Source: Microbacterium sp. SORGH_AS_0969 (GTDB taxonomy: Bacteria; Actinomycetota; Actinomycetes; Actinomycetales; Microbacteriaceae). Taken from it: a stretch of DNA of 64,000 nt. The notes under the pieces were generated by a model. That model searched no databases. It was not told where the DNA came from and saw only the letters and a list, made by a program, of their open reading frames with translations. The position numbers and the translations under genes were made by a program. This document shows, piece by piece, positions 24,592 to 34,547 of the stretch (position 1 is the stretch's first letter; every line of letters starts with the position of its first letter). The DNA lies in assembly GCF_030818255.1 (NCBI RefSeq), contig NZ_JAUTAG010000001.1, forward strand, positions 2,852,001 through 2,916,000. The letters are read 5' to 3'.

Positions 24592-26037
24592 ATGACCACC
24601 TCCGCACACCCCGCCACCGGCACGGCTCCCGTGCCGATCCGTCCGGGAGCCTTCGCCGATGTCCCCACCTGGCGCTACCTCGGGTTCCTTCTCGGGCCGG
24701 GCGTGGGGACGTTCGCCTTCAACGCGGTCACCGTGATCCTGCCGACGCTGCGCGAGCGCTTCGGGGCGGGAGATGTGGCTCTCGAGCTCGTCATCGCGGG
24801 TTACGGCATCCCCTTCGCGGTCCTCCTCATCCTCGGCGGGCGGCTCGGCGACCGCTTTGGGCGGCATCGCCTGTATGTCGTCGGCATGGGACTCTTCCTC
24901 GTCTCGGCGATCGCGTGCGCGCTCGCCCCCTCGATCGAGACGTTGATCGCCGCCCGGATCGTGCAGGGCGTGGGCGCGGCCCTCTGCACACCGCAGGTCC
25001 TCGCCACGATCCAGGCCACCTCGCAGGGAGCCGCACGCACCCGCGCGATCGCCGCGTTCGGGGCGAGCGGCGGGATCGGTGCCGCCGTCGGCCAGGTCGC
25101 CGGAGGGGCGCTCGCCGCGCTGTCGTTCGGTCCGGTCGAGGGATGGCGCGCGGTGTTCGTCGTCGTCGCGCTGATCGCCGTCGCGGCGATCACGTTCGCT
25201 CCGCTCGCGCCCCGGTCGCGCGCCCACGAGATCGTTGCGATCGACCTGGTCGGCACCGCGGCGCTGGGGCTCGGCATCCTGGCCGCTTCCCTGGCCCTGA
25301 CCTTCGGCCCGGCGTGGAACTGGTCGTGGCCGGTCGGTGTCGCCCTCGTCATCGCGGCGGTGTCGCTCGTGGCGATGTGGAAGCACCAGAACGCGATCGA
25401 ACGCTCCGGGCGGGTGCCCCTCCTGCCGCCGAGCGTCCTGCGCCTTCGGCCCCTGCAGCTCGGCCTGATGGCGGCCGGCCTCTTCTTCGCCGGATACTCG
25501 GCCCTGCTCTACGTCTTCCCGCGCGCGGTCGAGGCGGGCGGACTGACCTCGCTGCAGGCCGGCCTGGCTCTGCTGCCGTTCGCTGTCGTCTTCGCGGGCG
25601 TCTCGCTCGCCGTGGCGCGTATCCAGAGCCGGCTCGGCGACTCCACGCTGATCCTCGGCGTCTCTCTGCAGATCGTCGCCCTGGTCGCGATGGCCGTGAC
25701 TCTCACGCTCGCGTGGGGGAGCGAGATCGGGTTGTGGCTGCAGCCTTCGCTCCTCGTACTCGGCGCCGGTCAAGCGCTGATCTTCTCTCCCCTCACGCAG
25801 CTCGTTGTGCGCGAGGTCCCCGTCGAGGCGGCCGGGCTGTCGGGCGGAATGTTCAGCACCGCCCAGCAAGTGGCTCTGTCGTTCGGCGTCATCGTGATCG
25901 GAGGTGTCATCGCCCTGACCGGGGTCGCCGGCCGGGCTGAGCTGCTCGCGGGTCTCGGCCTCGACATCGCGCTCGCCGTCGCTGTCCTCGCGCTGGCGGT
26001 GGCCCTGCGTGCGCGGAGCCGCCGCGCGGCAGTGTGA
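24592..26037 (+). CDS. MFS efflux pump, DHA2 (14-helix) type
   Basis: 481 residues with about fourteen hydrophobic segments. The motif after TM2, LGGRLGDRFGRHRLYVVG, is the MFS motif A. The TM5 motif C region ASGGIGAAVGQVAGGAL marks drug:H+ antiporters. The long size and the pair of extra central helices place it in the DHA2 family, which exports dyes, antibiotics or metabolites. ATG 24592 is 22 bases past the operator. Divergent from the MmyB-like regulator that is expected to control it. Substrate unknown. Confidence 0.85.
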   Translation: MTTSAHPATGTAPVPIRPGAFADVPTWRYLGFLLGPGVGTFAFNAVTVILPTLRERFGAGDVALELVIAGYGIPFAVLLILGGRLGDRFGRHRLYVVGMGLFLVSAIACALAPSIETLIAARIVQGVGAALCTPQVLATIQATSQGAARTRAIAAFGASGGIGAAVGQVAGGALAALSFGPVEGWRAVFVVVALIAVAAITFAPLAPRSRAHEIVAIDLVGTAALGLGILAASLALTFGPAWNWSWPVGVALVIAAVSLVAMWKHQNAIERSGRVPLLPPSVLRLRPLQLGLMAAGLFFAGYSALLYVFPRAVEAGGLTSLQAGLALLPFAVVFAGVSLAVARIQSRLGDSTLILGVSLQIVALVAMAVTLTLAWGSEIGLWLQPSLLVLGAGQALIFSPLTQLVVREVPVEAAGLSGGMFSTAQQVALSFGVIVIGGVIALTGVAGRAELLAGLGLDIALAVAVLALAVALRARSRRAAV

Positions 26038-26122
26038 GCCGTCCGGATGCCGGGAGCCCGCCGTCGCCCTCCCGTCACGGCGCGGCCACCCGGCGTTCAC
26101 CGCGGGCCGGTGTCATCGGAGG

Positions 26123-26936
26123 ATGCGCACGCGTCGACCGGTGACCCTGGCCGCGGCCTCCGTCGTGGCGCTCGCCGGGGCGGGGGCGGTCGGTCTGCGG
26201 ACCCTCCTCATCCGCCAGGCGGCGGTTGCCCGCCGCCGCATCGGCAAACCGCTCGGTGAGCAGGCGCTCGACGCCGACCGCGTGTGGCGCCGGAAGAAGC
26301 ATCCCGGCGAGCCGGTCGAGCTGTTGCTGCTCGGCGACTCGATCGCTGCGGGTCTCGGCGCCGCCCACCGGCGCGACACGCTCGGTGCACGCCTCGCGAA
26401 GGGGATCGCGCGGCACGCGGGTCGGCCGGTGCGGCTGCGCACGGCGGCGGTGGTGGGGTCGGAGACGTCCGCTCTCGCCCGCCCAGGTCGCGTCGCTTCC
26501 CGCGGAGTACGTGCCGGACGCGGCGGTCATCGTCGTCGGCGGTAACGACGTCACCCACCGCATCCCCGCGGCACGCTCGGCGGATCAGCTGGCCGACGTC
26601 GTCCGTGAGCTGCGGGAGCGCGGCGTGCCCGTGGTGGTCGGTACGTGCCCTGACCTGGGGACGCTGCGCGCGATTCCGCAACCCCTGCGTGCGCTGGCCG
26701 CGCGCTCGTCGAGGCAGTTGGCGTCGGCGCAGGCTGCGGCGGTCCACGGCGCCGGAGGGCGCGTCGTCGCGCTCGCTCAGGCCGTGGGGCCGATGTTCGC
26801 CGAGCGCCCCGACGAGATGTTCAGCATCGACCGCTTCCACCCCAGCGCACTCGGCTACCGCCGCACGGCCGACGCGTTGCTCCCCGCGGTGCTCGCCGCG
26901 CTGGCCGAACCGGCGCACCCCGGGCGAAACTCCTGA
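26123..26936 (+). pseudogene. SGNH/GDSL hydrolase, disrupted by an apparent 1-base frameshift
   Basis: The first frame, from ATG 26123, has an N-terminal membrane helix or signal (VTLAAASVVALAGAGAVGL) and block I of SGNH esterases (VELLLLGDSIAAGLGAAH). At CCC 26478-26480 it breaks. The next frame carries blocks III and V (VIVVGGNDVTHRI and DRFHPSALGYRR), ending at 26936. Removing one C restores ALAAQVASLPAEYVPDA and a protein of about 270 residues, the normal size. All catalytic residues (Ser, Asn, Asp-x-x-His) are present across the two frames. Either a sequence error or a fresh mutation; the lack of other damage favours the former or a very recent event. Confidence 0.8.
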
Positions 26937-27018
26937 TCGTCCCGCTCTCGCGCCGTCCCGACCCCCGGGTTCACGCGGCGAGGCGTCGCATGAGCTCGCG
27001 AAACTCAGGAGTTTCGCA
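26928..27018. repeat. Inverted and direct copies of GCGAAACTC
   Basis: GGGCGAAACTCCTGA at the end of the SGNH gene, GCGAAACTC at about 26998-27006 and its inverse GAGTTTCGC at about 27009-27017. The last two make a tight palindrome. The layout resembles the re-used-word palindromes at 31.1 and 41.2 kb. Confidence 0.5.
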
Positions 27019-27077
27019 CGACCCCGGGCCGGGCCGCTCCTCGGCCGATCCATAGGTCGCGGCCCTACTTTTTCCCC

Positions 27078-27935
27078 ACGCCTCCCATCGATGTCTTCCT
27101 CAGCACCTGGCGCGCCGATCCGATCACGCTCGGCGTGCTCTTCGTGGCATCCGTCGCCTATCTCCTCGGCGTCCGCCGCGTGCGTCGCCGGGGCGAGCCG
27201 TGGCCGGTCCGCCGTACGATCGGCTTCTTCGCGCTCGGGTTGCTTCCTTACGCCGTCATCGAGCTCGGCTTCCTCGGCGTGTACTCCGCGGACCTGCGCT
27301 GGGCGTTCTCCACGCGCATCGCGCTGCTGATCTTCGCCGTGCCCGCGGGGATCGCCGCCGGTCGTCCTCTCGACCTCGTCCCTTCCGCCCTCCGCGAGCG
27401 TGTTCTCGCCTCCCGGGTCACCCGCATCTTCGGCAACGCGATGGTCGCCACCGTCGTCATCGCGGCGGTGTTCTGCCTCTTCCTCACGCCGGTGGCCGGC
27501 ATCCTGCGCGTCAATCCCGTGGTCGAGGCCTCCCTCGGCATCGTCGTGCCCCTCGTCGGGCTCGCCATGGTGCTGCCGATGATGGCCCTGGGTGCTGTGC
27601 ACACGGGAACCTTCATCGCGATCGAGTTCCTGCTCGCGTTCGTCGAGCTGCTGATCGACTCGGTTCCGGGCTTGCTCATGCGGCTCAACGACAATGTGCT
27701 GGATCTGATCCCGGATGCCACGCGCGCGGTGTCGTGGTGGCCGTCGACGCTGCACGATCAGCACCTGGCCGGCGACTGGATCTGGTTCATCGCCGAGTTC
27801 GCCGACGTCCCGATCCTCGTGATCCTCATGATCCGGTGGATGCGCAGCGACCGCGTCGAGGCGAAGAGCTTCGACGACCTCTCCGACGAGGAGTACGACG
27901 AGATGACCCGCGCTCACCTGCGCGGCGAGCGTTGA
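27078..27935 (+). CDS. CtaG-like cytochrome c oxidase assembly protein, start codon uncertain
   Basis: A polytopic membrane protein (265 residues from the first conventional start, GTG 27135). Conserved features of the CtaG-type family are present: the WPVRRTIGFFALGL segment, YSADLRWAF, and the end DWIWFIAEFADVPILVILMIRWMRSD followed by an acidic DDLSDEEYDEMT tail. GTG 27135 would cut into the first membrane helix. The frame upstream reads PPIDVFLSTWRADPITL, which is how I remember relatives beginning. The codon at 27078 that should start it is ACG, and TACTTT ends exactly 6 bases before, as in the leaderless genes here. The family helps insert copper into oxidase subunit I. Confidence 0.7.
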   Translation, partial: TPPIDVFLSTWRADPITLGVLFVASVAYLLGVRRVRRRGEPWPVRRTIGFFALGLLPYAVIELGFLGVYSADLRWAFSTRIALLIFAVPAGIAAGRPLDLVPSALRERVLASRVTRIFGNAMVATVVIAAVFCLFLTPVAGILRVNPVVEASLGIVVPLVGLAMVLPMMALGAVHTGTFIAIEFLLAFVELLIDSVPGLLMRLNDNVLDLIPDATRAVSWWPSTLHDQHLAGDWIWFIAEFADVPILVILMIRWMRSDRVEAKSFDDLSDEEYDEMTRAHLRGER

Positions 27936-27966
27936 CCCGCGCTCTCCTCGCCGACAGGCTGGGGGA

Positions 27967-30172
<2,206 letters not shown>

Positions 30173-30188
30173 GCGTCTGACATCGCGA

Positions 30189-30216
30189 GGAGGGGGAGCC
30201 GCGAGGCTCCCCCTCC
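30189..30216 (+). terminator. Rho-independent terminator after enolase
   Basis: Perfect 12-bp stem GGAGGGGGAGCC with its complement and a GCGA tetraloop, followed by TTCGTCGTTT. Confidence 0.85.
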
Positions 30217-30355
30217 TTCGTCGTTTCCGGGATTCTCGCGTGTTCGCTGAGACCCTCGACCGTCCGCGGCGCGTCCCCGGGGCGCCGCGAACGGGCGACG
30301 TAGACTCGGCTCGGCCCGTTCAAGGAACACGCGGGCGAAGACGAGAGGGGATGCC

Positions 30356-31039
30356 GTGGACCGACCGACACCGCCTCCCCGGGGCTCGGCATCCGAAGGT
30401 CCTTCGGGCGCGAAGGGCAAGGCGGCTTCGGGCAACGGTGCGAAGCCCACGGGCGCGAAGACGCCCGCCGCGAAGACCGCCGCGGCGAAGACCGCTCGGA
30501 CCAAAGCCCCCGTCGCAAAACCACGGGCCGCCTCGCCGAAGCGTCCGGTCGCCGCGCAGCGCCGGGTCGACGTGCGGGGCTGGCTCGGCGGCATCCGCGT
30601 GTCGGGGTTCGTCGTCATCATGCTCGGCCTCGTGGTTCTCGGAACGTTCGTGCTCGTCCCCACGGTCGGGACGTACATGGATCAGCGTCAGCAGATCCAG
30701 GCGCTGAAGAGCGCGGTGGCTGTGAGCCAGTCCGAGGTCGCCGACCTGCAGGCGCAACGCGAACGGTGGTCGGACCCGGCGTACATCACGACCCAAGCGC
30801 GCGAGCGGTTGTACTACACGATGCCCGGCGAGGTCGTGTTCCTCATCGACGACGACCTACCCGCCTCGACCGCTCTGCAGGAACAGCCCGACGTGAGCGG
30901 CGACGTCGGTCAGACCCGTACCGACTGGATGTCGCAGTTCATGCGGTCGCTCACGTCCGCTGGTGCCGCTCAGGTGGTCGTCCCGACCGTCGGTGTTCCC
31001 GACCCGACGCCAGCCCCCGCCTCGACGCCCGCGCCCTGA
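30356..31039 (+). CDS. Septum formation initiator (FtsB/DivIC-like) protein
   Basis: 227 residues. A long Ala/Lys/Pro-rich cytoplasmic N-terminus (about 75 residues) is followed by one membrane helix (VSGFVVIMLGLVVLGTFVLV), a coiled coil (QQIQALKSAVAVSQSEVADL) and the conserved end of FtsB/DivIC proteins, with W-x-DP-x-Y-I-x-x-x-AR-x-R-L and the Gly-Glu pair PGEVVFLIDD. FtsB bridges FtsL and FtsQ in the divisome. The position just after enolase and before DUF501 is the usual actinobacterial order. Starts with GTG 30356. The C-terminal Pro/Thr tail is longer than in E. coli. Confidence 0.85.
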   Translation: MDRPTPPPRGSASEGPSGAKGKAASGNGAKPTGAKTPAAKTAAAKTARTKAPVAKPRAASPKRPVAAQRRVDVRGWLGGIRVSGFVVIMLGLVVLGTFVLVPTVGTYMDQRQQIQALKSAVAVSQSEVADLQAQRERWSDPAYITTQARERLYYTMPGEVVFLIDDDLPASTALQEQPDVSGDVGQTRTDWMSQFMRSLTSAGAAQVVVPTVGVPDPTPAPASTPAP

Positions 31040-31125
31040 GCGGGGCCTTCCCCGGCCGCGGCGTGACGTTCGGACGCGGCGCTCCGCCCTGTCGAGTGTT
31101 CGCCCGTGCGGGTGGCATCGTCACG

Positions 31126-31190
31126 CATAAACGCTCTTTGCTCACATAAACGCGAGCGCAGCGTGTTTGTGTGAGCGAATGGCGTTTATG
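31126..31190. repeat. Nested palindrome built from a re-used 9-base word
   Basis: CATAAACGC starts the element and GCGTTTATG ends it. Inside, GCTCACATAAACGC faces GCGTGTTTGTGTGAGC, so the ATAAACGC word is used twice on each side. The two halves pair over almost their full length with a few mismatches. It lies between the FtsB-like gene and DUF501. Confidence 0.75.
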
Positions 31191-31285
31191 GAGTGCGCGG
31201 GCGGGCCGCACCGCTGCCCGCGCCGCCTCGACCGCGCCGAACCACCGCCCGCATCGCTCTCCCGCAGGCCGGCAACACCGCCGGG

Positions 31286-31291
31286 TACCCT
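31286..31291 (+). promoter_or_regulatory. -10 hexamer of the leaderless DUF501 promoter
   Basis: TACCCT, 7 bases before the ATG at 31299. Confidence 0.55.
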
Positions 31292-31298
31292 GGAAGCG

Positions 31299-31817
31299 AT
31301 GACTTCTCCGCAGCTTCCCCCCGCCTCCGACGCCGACCTCGCCGTTCTGCAGACGCAGCTCGGCCGTGTGCCGCGTGGCGTCGTCGGCATTGCGGCGCGC
31401 TGTGTCTGCGGCAACCCCACGGTGGTCGCGACATCTCCCCGGCTCGACGACGGCAGCCCGTTCCCCACGTTCTACTACCTGACGCATCCCGCTGCGACGG
31501 CCGCGATGTCGGTACTCGAGGCCGGGCACGTCATGAAGGAGTTCCAGGACGAGCTCGCCGAGGACGACGACCTGCGCACCGCGTACCTCGCCGCGCACGA
31601 GGCGTATCTGCGCGACCGAGCGGCGTACGGCGAGCCCGACGAGATCGCGGGGATCTCCGCCGGCGGGATGCCGACGCGCGTCAAGTGTCTGCACGCTCTG
31701 GCCGGCCATTCCCTCGCCGCCGGTCCCGGCGTCAACCCGATCGGCGACCGCGCTCTCGCCCGCGGCACCTGGTCTCCCGAGCGGTGCGTCTGCGAGACAC
31801 CCGGAGCCGGAGGATGA
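31299..31817 (+). CDS. DUF501 family protein
   Basis: 172 residues. The family signature is present: LGRVPRGVVGIAARCVCGNP near the start, PTFYYLTHPAA, and MPTRVKCLHALAGHSLA with W-x-x-x-x-C-x-C at the end. Cysteines in RCVCG, KCLHAL and RCVCE, with a nearby His, suggest bound metal. Function is unknown, but the gene sits after the FtsB-like gene in many actinobacteria, in agreement with this position. A -10 hexamer ends 7 bases before the ATG. The last codons overlap the next gene by 4 bases (ATGA). Confidence 0.9.
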   Translation: MTSPQLPPASDADLAVLQTQLGRVPRGVVGIAARCVCGNPTVVATSPRLDDGSPFPTFYYLTHPAATAAMSVLEAGHVMKEFQDELAEDDDLRTAYLAAHEAYLRDRAAYGEPDEIAGISAGGMPTRVKCLHALAGHSLAAGPGVNPIGDRALARGTWSPERCVCETPGAGG

Positions 31818-33115
31818 GACGCGTCGTCGCCGCGGCGGCATCCCTCGTCCTCGCGGTGATGCTCAGCGGGGCGACGACCGCTCCCGTGCCCGAAGACCCC
31901 ACCGACAGCGTCCGCGCCTCGGAGTACTGGCTCGATCAGTACGGCATCCGGGATGCGTGGAAGACCACCCGCGGTGCGGGGCAGACGATCGCCATCATCG
32001 ACACGGGAATCGGACGCGGGCCGACCGAGTTCAACGGTGCCGTCGCCGGCGGAACCGACGTGTCGGGGGCCGGCTCGTCCGATGGCCGCACTCCGGTCGG
32101 CGCGGTGGACTCGAACCACGGCAGCTGGGTCGCCTCTCTCGCGGCTTCTCGGGGAACCGGGAACGGCCGCGGGATGATCGGTGTCGCCCCCGAGGCGGAG
32201 CTGCTGTCGATCTCGATCGGGTTCGGGGCCTCGGCATCCGTTCCCTTCACCGAACAGATCGCGAAGGCCATGCGGTGGGCCGTCGACAATGGAGCGACCG
32301 TCATCAACCTGTCGCTCACGACGAACACGCTCGACTGGGATCCCAGCTGGGACGACGCCTTCATGTACGCGTTCGACCATGACGTGGTCGTCGTCGTCGC
32401 CGCCGGCAACCGGGGAAGCGGCACCGACCGCGTGGGCGCCCCCGCGACCATCCCCGGGGTGCTCGCCGTGGGTGGCGTCGACCCGTCCGGACGCGCGAGC
32501 AGCGACGCGTCCACCCAGGGCATCACGATCGGCATCTCGGCTCCGAGCGAGCGCCTCCTGGGCGTGTCGGCCGACGGAACGCTCGCGCAATGGAACGGCA
32601 CGAGCGGCGCAGCGCCGATCGTGGCGGGCATCGCCGCTCTCGTGCGTGCCGCGCATCCGGGAATGGATGCCAACAACGTCCTGAACCGTCTCATCTCCAC
32701 CGCGAAGCCGGCTCCGGGCACCTCACCCGGACTCGACCTCCTTTACGGCTACGGTCTCGTCGACGCATCCCGTGCCGTCACGGCGGACGTCGACTCGGTG
32801 TCGGAGAACCCGCTCGGCAGTCTCGAGGACTGGATCCGCGTCTACCGCCGCGCCGACAGCGAGCCGAGTCCGACGCCCACGTCGGCGCCCGTCTCGATCC
32901 CGCCGCTCCCGCCGATCGAGGGGCCGCCCTCGGCGAGTTCGCCTCTGCTCCCGTCGCGCGATACCGTGCTGTACGGGTCGCTGCCGCTCGCGGGTGCCAC
33001 GCTCGCCGCTATAATGGTTGCGCTCGGCGTCAGTGCTGCTGCCCGGCGAATTCGAAAGGCGCGCATTCATCGCGAGCCGAGCCGCACCACAAACCAGGAG
33101 TCTCTCCCATCGTGA
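31814..33115 (+). CDS. Membrane-anchored subtilisin-like serine protease (S8)
   Basis: 433 residues. A signal peptide (VVAAAASLVLAVMLSG) is followed by a peptidase S8 domain with the complete triad: Asp in TIAIIDTGIGRG, His in VDSNHGSWVASLAA and Ser in WNGTSGAAPIVAGIAAL, plus the oxyanion Asn in VVVVAAGNRG. After a Pro/Ser linker one membrane helix (LPLAGATLAAIMVALGV) and a basic tail anchor it. This layout is that of mycosins, the proteases of type VII secretion, but no ESX genes are in the window. It overlaps DUF501 and the next gene by 4 bases each, so the three form an operon. Confidence 0.88.
   Translation: MRRVVAAAASLVLAVMLSGATTAPVPEDPTDSVRASEYWLDQYGIRDAWKTTRGAGQTIAIIDTGIGRGPTEFNGAVAGGTDVSGAGSSDGRTPVGAVDSNHGSWVASLAASRGTGNGRGMIGVAPEAELLSISIGFGASASVPFTEQIAKAMRWAVDNGATVINLSLTTNTLDWDPSWDDAFMYAFDHDVVVVVAAGNRGSGTDRVGAPATIPGVLAVGGVDPSGRASSDASTQGITIGISAPSERLLGVSADGTLAQWNGTSGAAPIVAGIAALVRAAHPGMDANNVLNRLISTAKPAPGTSPGLDLLYGYGLVDASRAVTADVDSVSENPLGSLEDWIRVYRRADSEPSPTPTSAPVSIPPLPPIEGPPSASSPLLPSRDTVLYGSLPLAGATLAAIMVALGVSAAARRIRKARIHREPSRTTNQESLPS
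33010..33015 (+). promoter_or_regulatory. Consensus -10 hexamer inside the protease gene, upstream of ndh
   Basis: A perfect TATAAT, rare in this GC content, lies 97 bases before the ndh start and inside the protease coding region. No good -35 is seen 16-18 bases upstream. It probably gives NADH dehydrogenase its own transcript. Confidence 0.45.
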
Positions 33116-34509
33116 CCAGCACCGTGCCCAGGATCCTCATTGTCGGCGGAGGCTACGCGGGTTTCTACACCGCGTGGAAGCTCGAGAAGCTGCTCAGCCG
33201 CGGCGAGGCCGAGGTCACCATCGTCGACCCGCTGCCCTACATGACCTACCAGCCGTTCCTCCCCGAGGTCGCGGCCGGTGAGATCGAGCCGCGCCACGTC
33301 GTCGTCGGCCTCCGTCGCCACCTCAAGCGCACCACGGTCATCGCGGGCAAGGTCACGGGCATCAACCACGCGACCAAGACCGCGACGATCACCCCCATCG
33401 CGGGCGACGAGACCTGGCAGCACGAGTACGACCAGATCGTCGTGACCGCCGGTGCCGTCTCGCGCACGTTCCCGATCCCGGGTATCGCCGAGAACGCGAT
33501 CGGCCTCAAGACGATCGAAGAAGCCGTCGCGATCCGCGACCGCCTGACCTCGAACTTCGACAAGGCGTCGGTGCTCCCCGCCGGCCCCGAGCGTGACCGC
33601 CTGCTGACCGTCGTCGTCGTCGGCGGCGGCTTCGCCGGCATCGAGGTCTTCGCCGAGCTGCGTGCCTACGCGTCGTCGCTGCTGAAGTCCTACCCCCAGC
33701 TGTCGTTCGACGACACGCACTTCCACCTCATCGAGGCCATGGGCCGCATCATGCCCGAGGTGTCGCAGAAGACGAGCGAGTGGGTGCTCGCCGACCTCGC
33801 GAAGAAGGGTGCCTTCGTGCACCTCGACACGCAGGTCAAGGGCGCCGTCGACGGCGTCATCGAGCTCTCCACGGGCGAGCAGCTGCCGAGCGACCTCATC
33901 ATCTGGACGGCCGGTGTCATGGCGAACCCCACCGTCGTTCGTGGCAGCGACCTCCCCGTCGAGGAGCGCGGTCGCATCCGCACCCGCCCCGACCTGCGCG
34001 TCGGCACTGACGAAGAGTTCGTCGAGGGGGCCTGGGCCGCTGGTGACGTTTCGGCCGTTCCCGACCTCTCGGGTGGCGGCGTCGGCGGTTTCTGCGTGCC
34101 GAACGCTCAGCACGCCGTCCGCCAGGGCAAGCTCATGGCGAAGAACATCGTGGCGGTGCTGCGCGGCGAGGAGCCCAAGCAGTACTTCCACAAGAACCTC
34201 GGTGCCGTCGCCGGTCTCGGTCTCTACAACGGCGCCTTCCAGTCGGGCAAGATCGCGCTGACCGGCTTCATCGCCTGGCTCGCCCACCGTGGTTACCACG
34301 GCCTGGCCATGCCGACGTGGGAGCGCAAGTTCCGCGTGATCGGCGACTGGGTGCAGAACTTCGTCCACGGTCGCGAGACCGTCAACCTCGAGGCCGTGCA
34401 GAACCCGCGCGCGACCTTTGAGGAGTTCGCGGCTCGCCCGCGTCCCGCGGCTCCCGCCGCCGAGGCGCCCACGGCCGAGAAGAAGCCCGAGCCCGTCGCG
34501 GCGAAGTAA
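33112..34509 (+). CDS. ndh: Type II NADH dehydrogenase
   Basis: 465 residues. Two dinucleotide-binding Rossmann motifs are visible: RILIVGGGYAGFYTAWKLEKL for FAD, here given as GGGYAGFYTA, and VVVVGGGFAGIEVFAEL for NADH. Quinone-site and FAD-contact motifs follow (IWTAGVMANP, WAAGDVSAVPDL, PNAQHAVRQGKLMAKNI). A C-terminal amphipathic region (AWLAHRGYHGLAMP) would hold it at the inner face of the membrane. It passes electrons from NADH to menaquinone without pumping protons. GTG 33112 overlaps the protease stop codon by 4 bases. The end is Ala/Pro/Lys-rich and probably disordered. Confidence 0.93.
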   Translation: MTSTVPRILIVGGGYAGFYTAWKLEKLLSRGEAEVTIVDPLPYMTYQPFLPEVAAGEIEPRHVVVGLRRHLKRTTVIAGKVTGINHATKTATITPIAGDETWQHEYDQIVVTAGAVSRTFPIPGIAENAIGLKTIEEAVAIRDRLTSNFDKASVLPAGPERDRLLTVVVVGGGFAGIEVFAELRAYASSLLKSYPQLSFDDTHFHLIEAMGRIMPEVSQKTSEWVLADLAKKGAFVHLDTQVKGAVDGVIELSTGEQLPSDLIIWTAGVMANPTVVRGSDLPVEERGRIRTRPDLRVGTDEEFVEGAWAAGDVSAVPDLSGGGVGGFCVPNAQHAVRQGKLMAKNIVAVLRGEEPKQYFHKNLGAVAGLGLYNGAFQSGKIALTGFIAWLAHRGYHGLAMPTWERKFRVIGDWVQNFVHGRETVNLEAVQNPRATFEEFAARPRPAAPAAEAPTAEKKPEPVAAK

Positions 34510-34547
34510 GCTTCCGCGTTCCGAGACCCCCGTGCCCTCTCCGCGGG

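Noticed and set aside
27091..27330. ATG 27091 as start of the CtaG-like gene
   Set aside because: It is in another frame and gives Ser/Arg/Ala-rich nonsense. The family match is in the frame of GTG 27135.
31814..33115. A type VII secretion (ESX) locus around the mycosin-like protease
   Set aside because: No EccB, EccC, EccD or WXG100 genes are present. DUF501 and ndh flank it, so only the protease architecture resembles mycosin.
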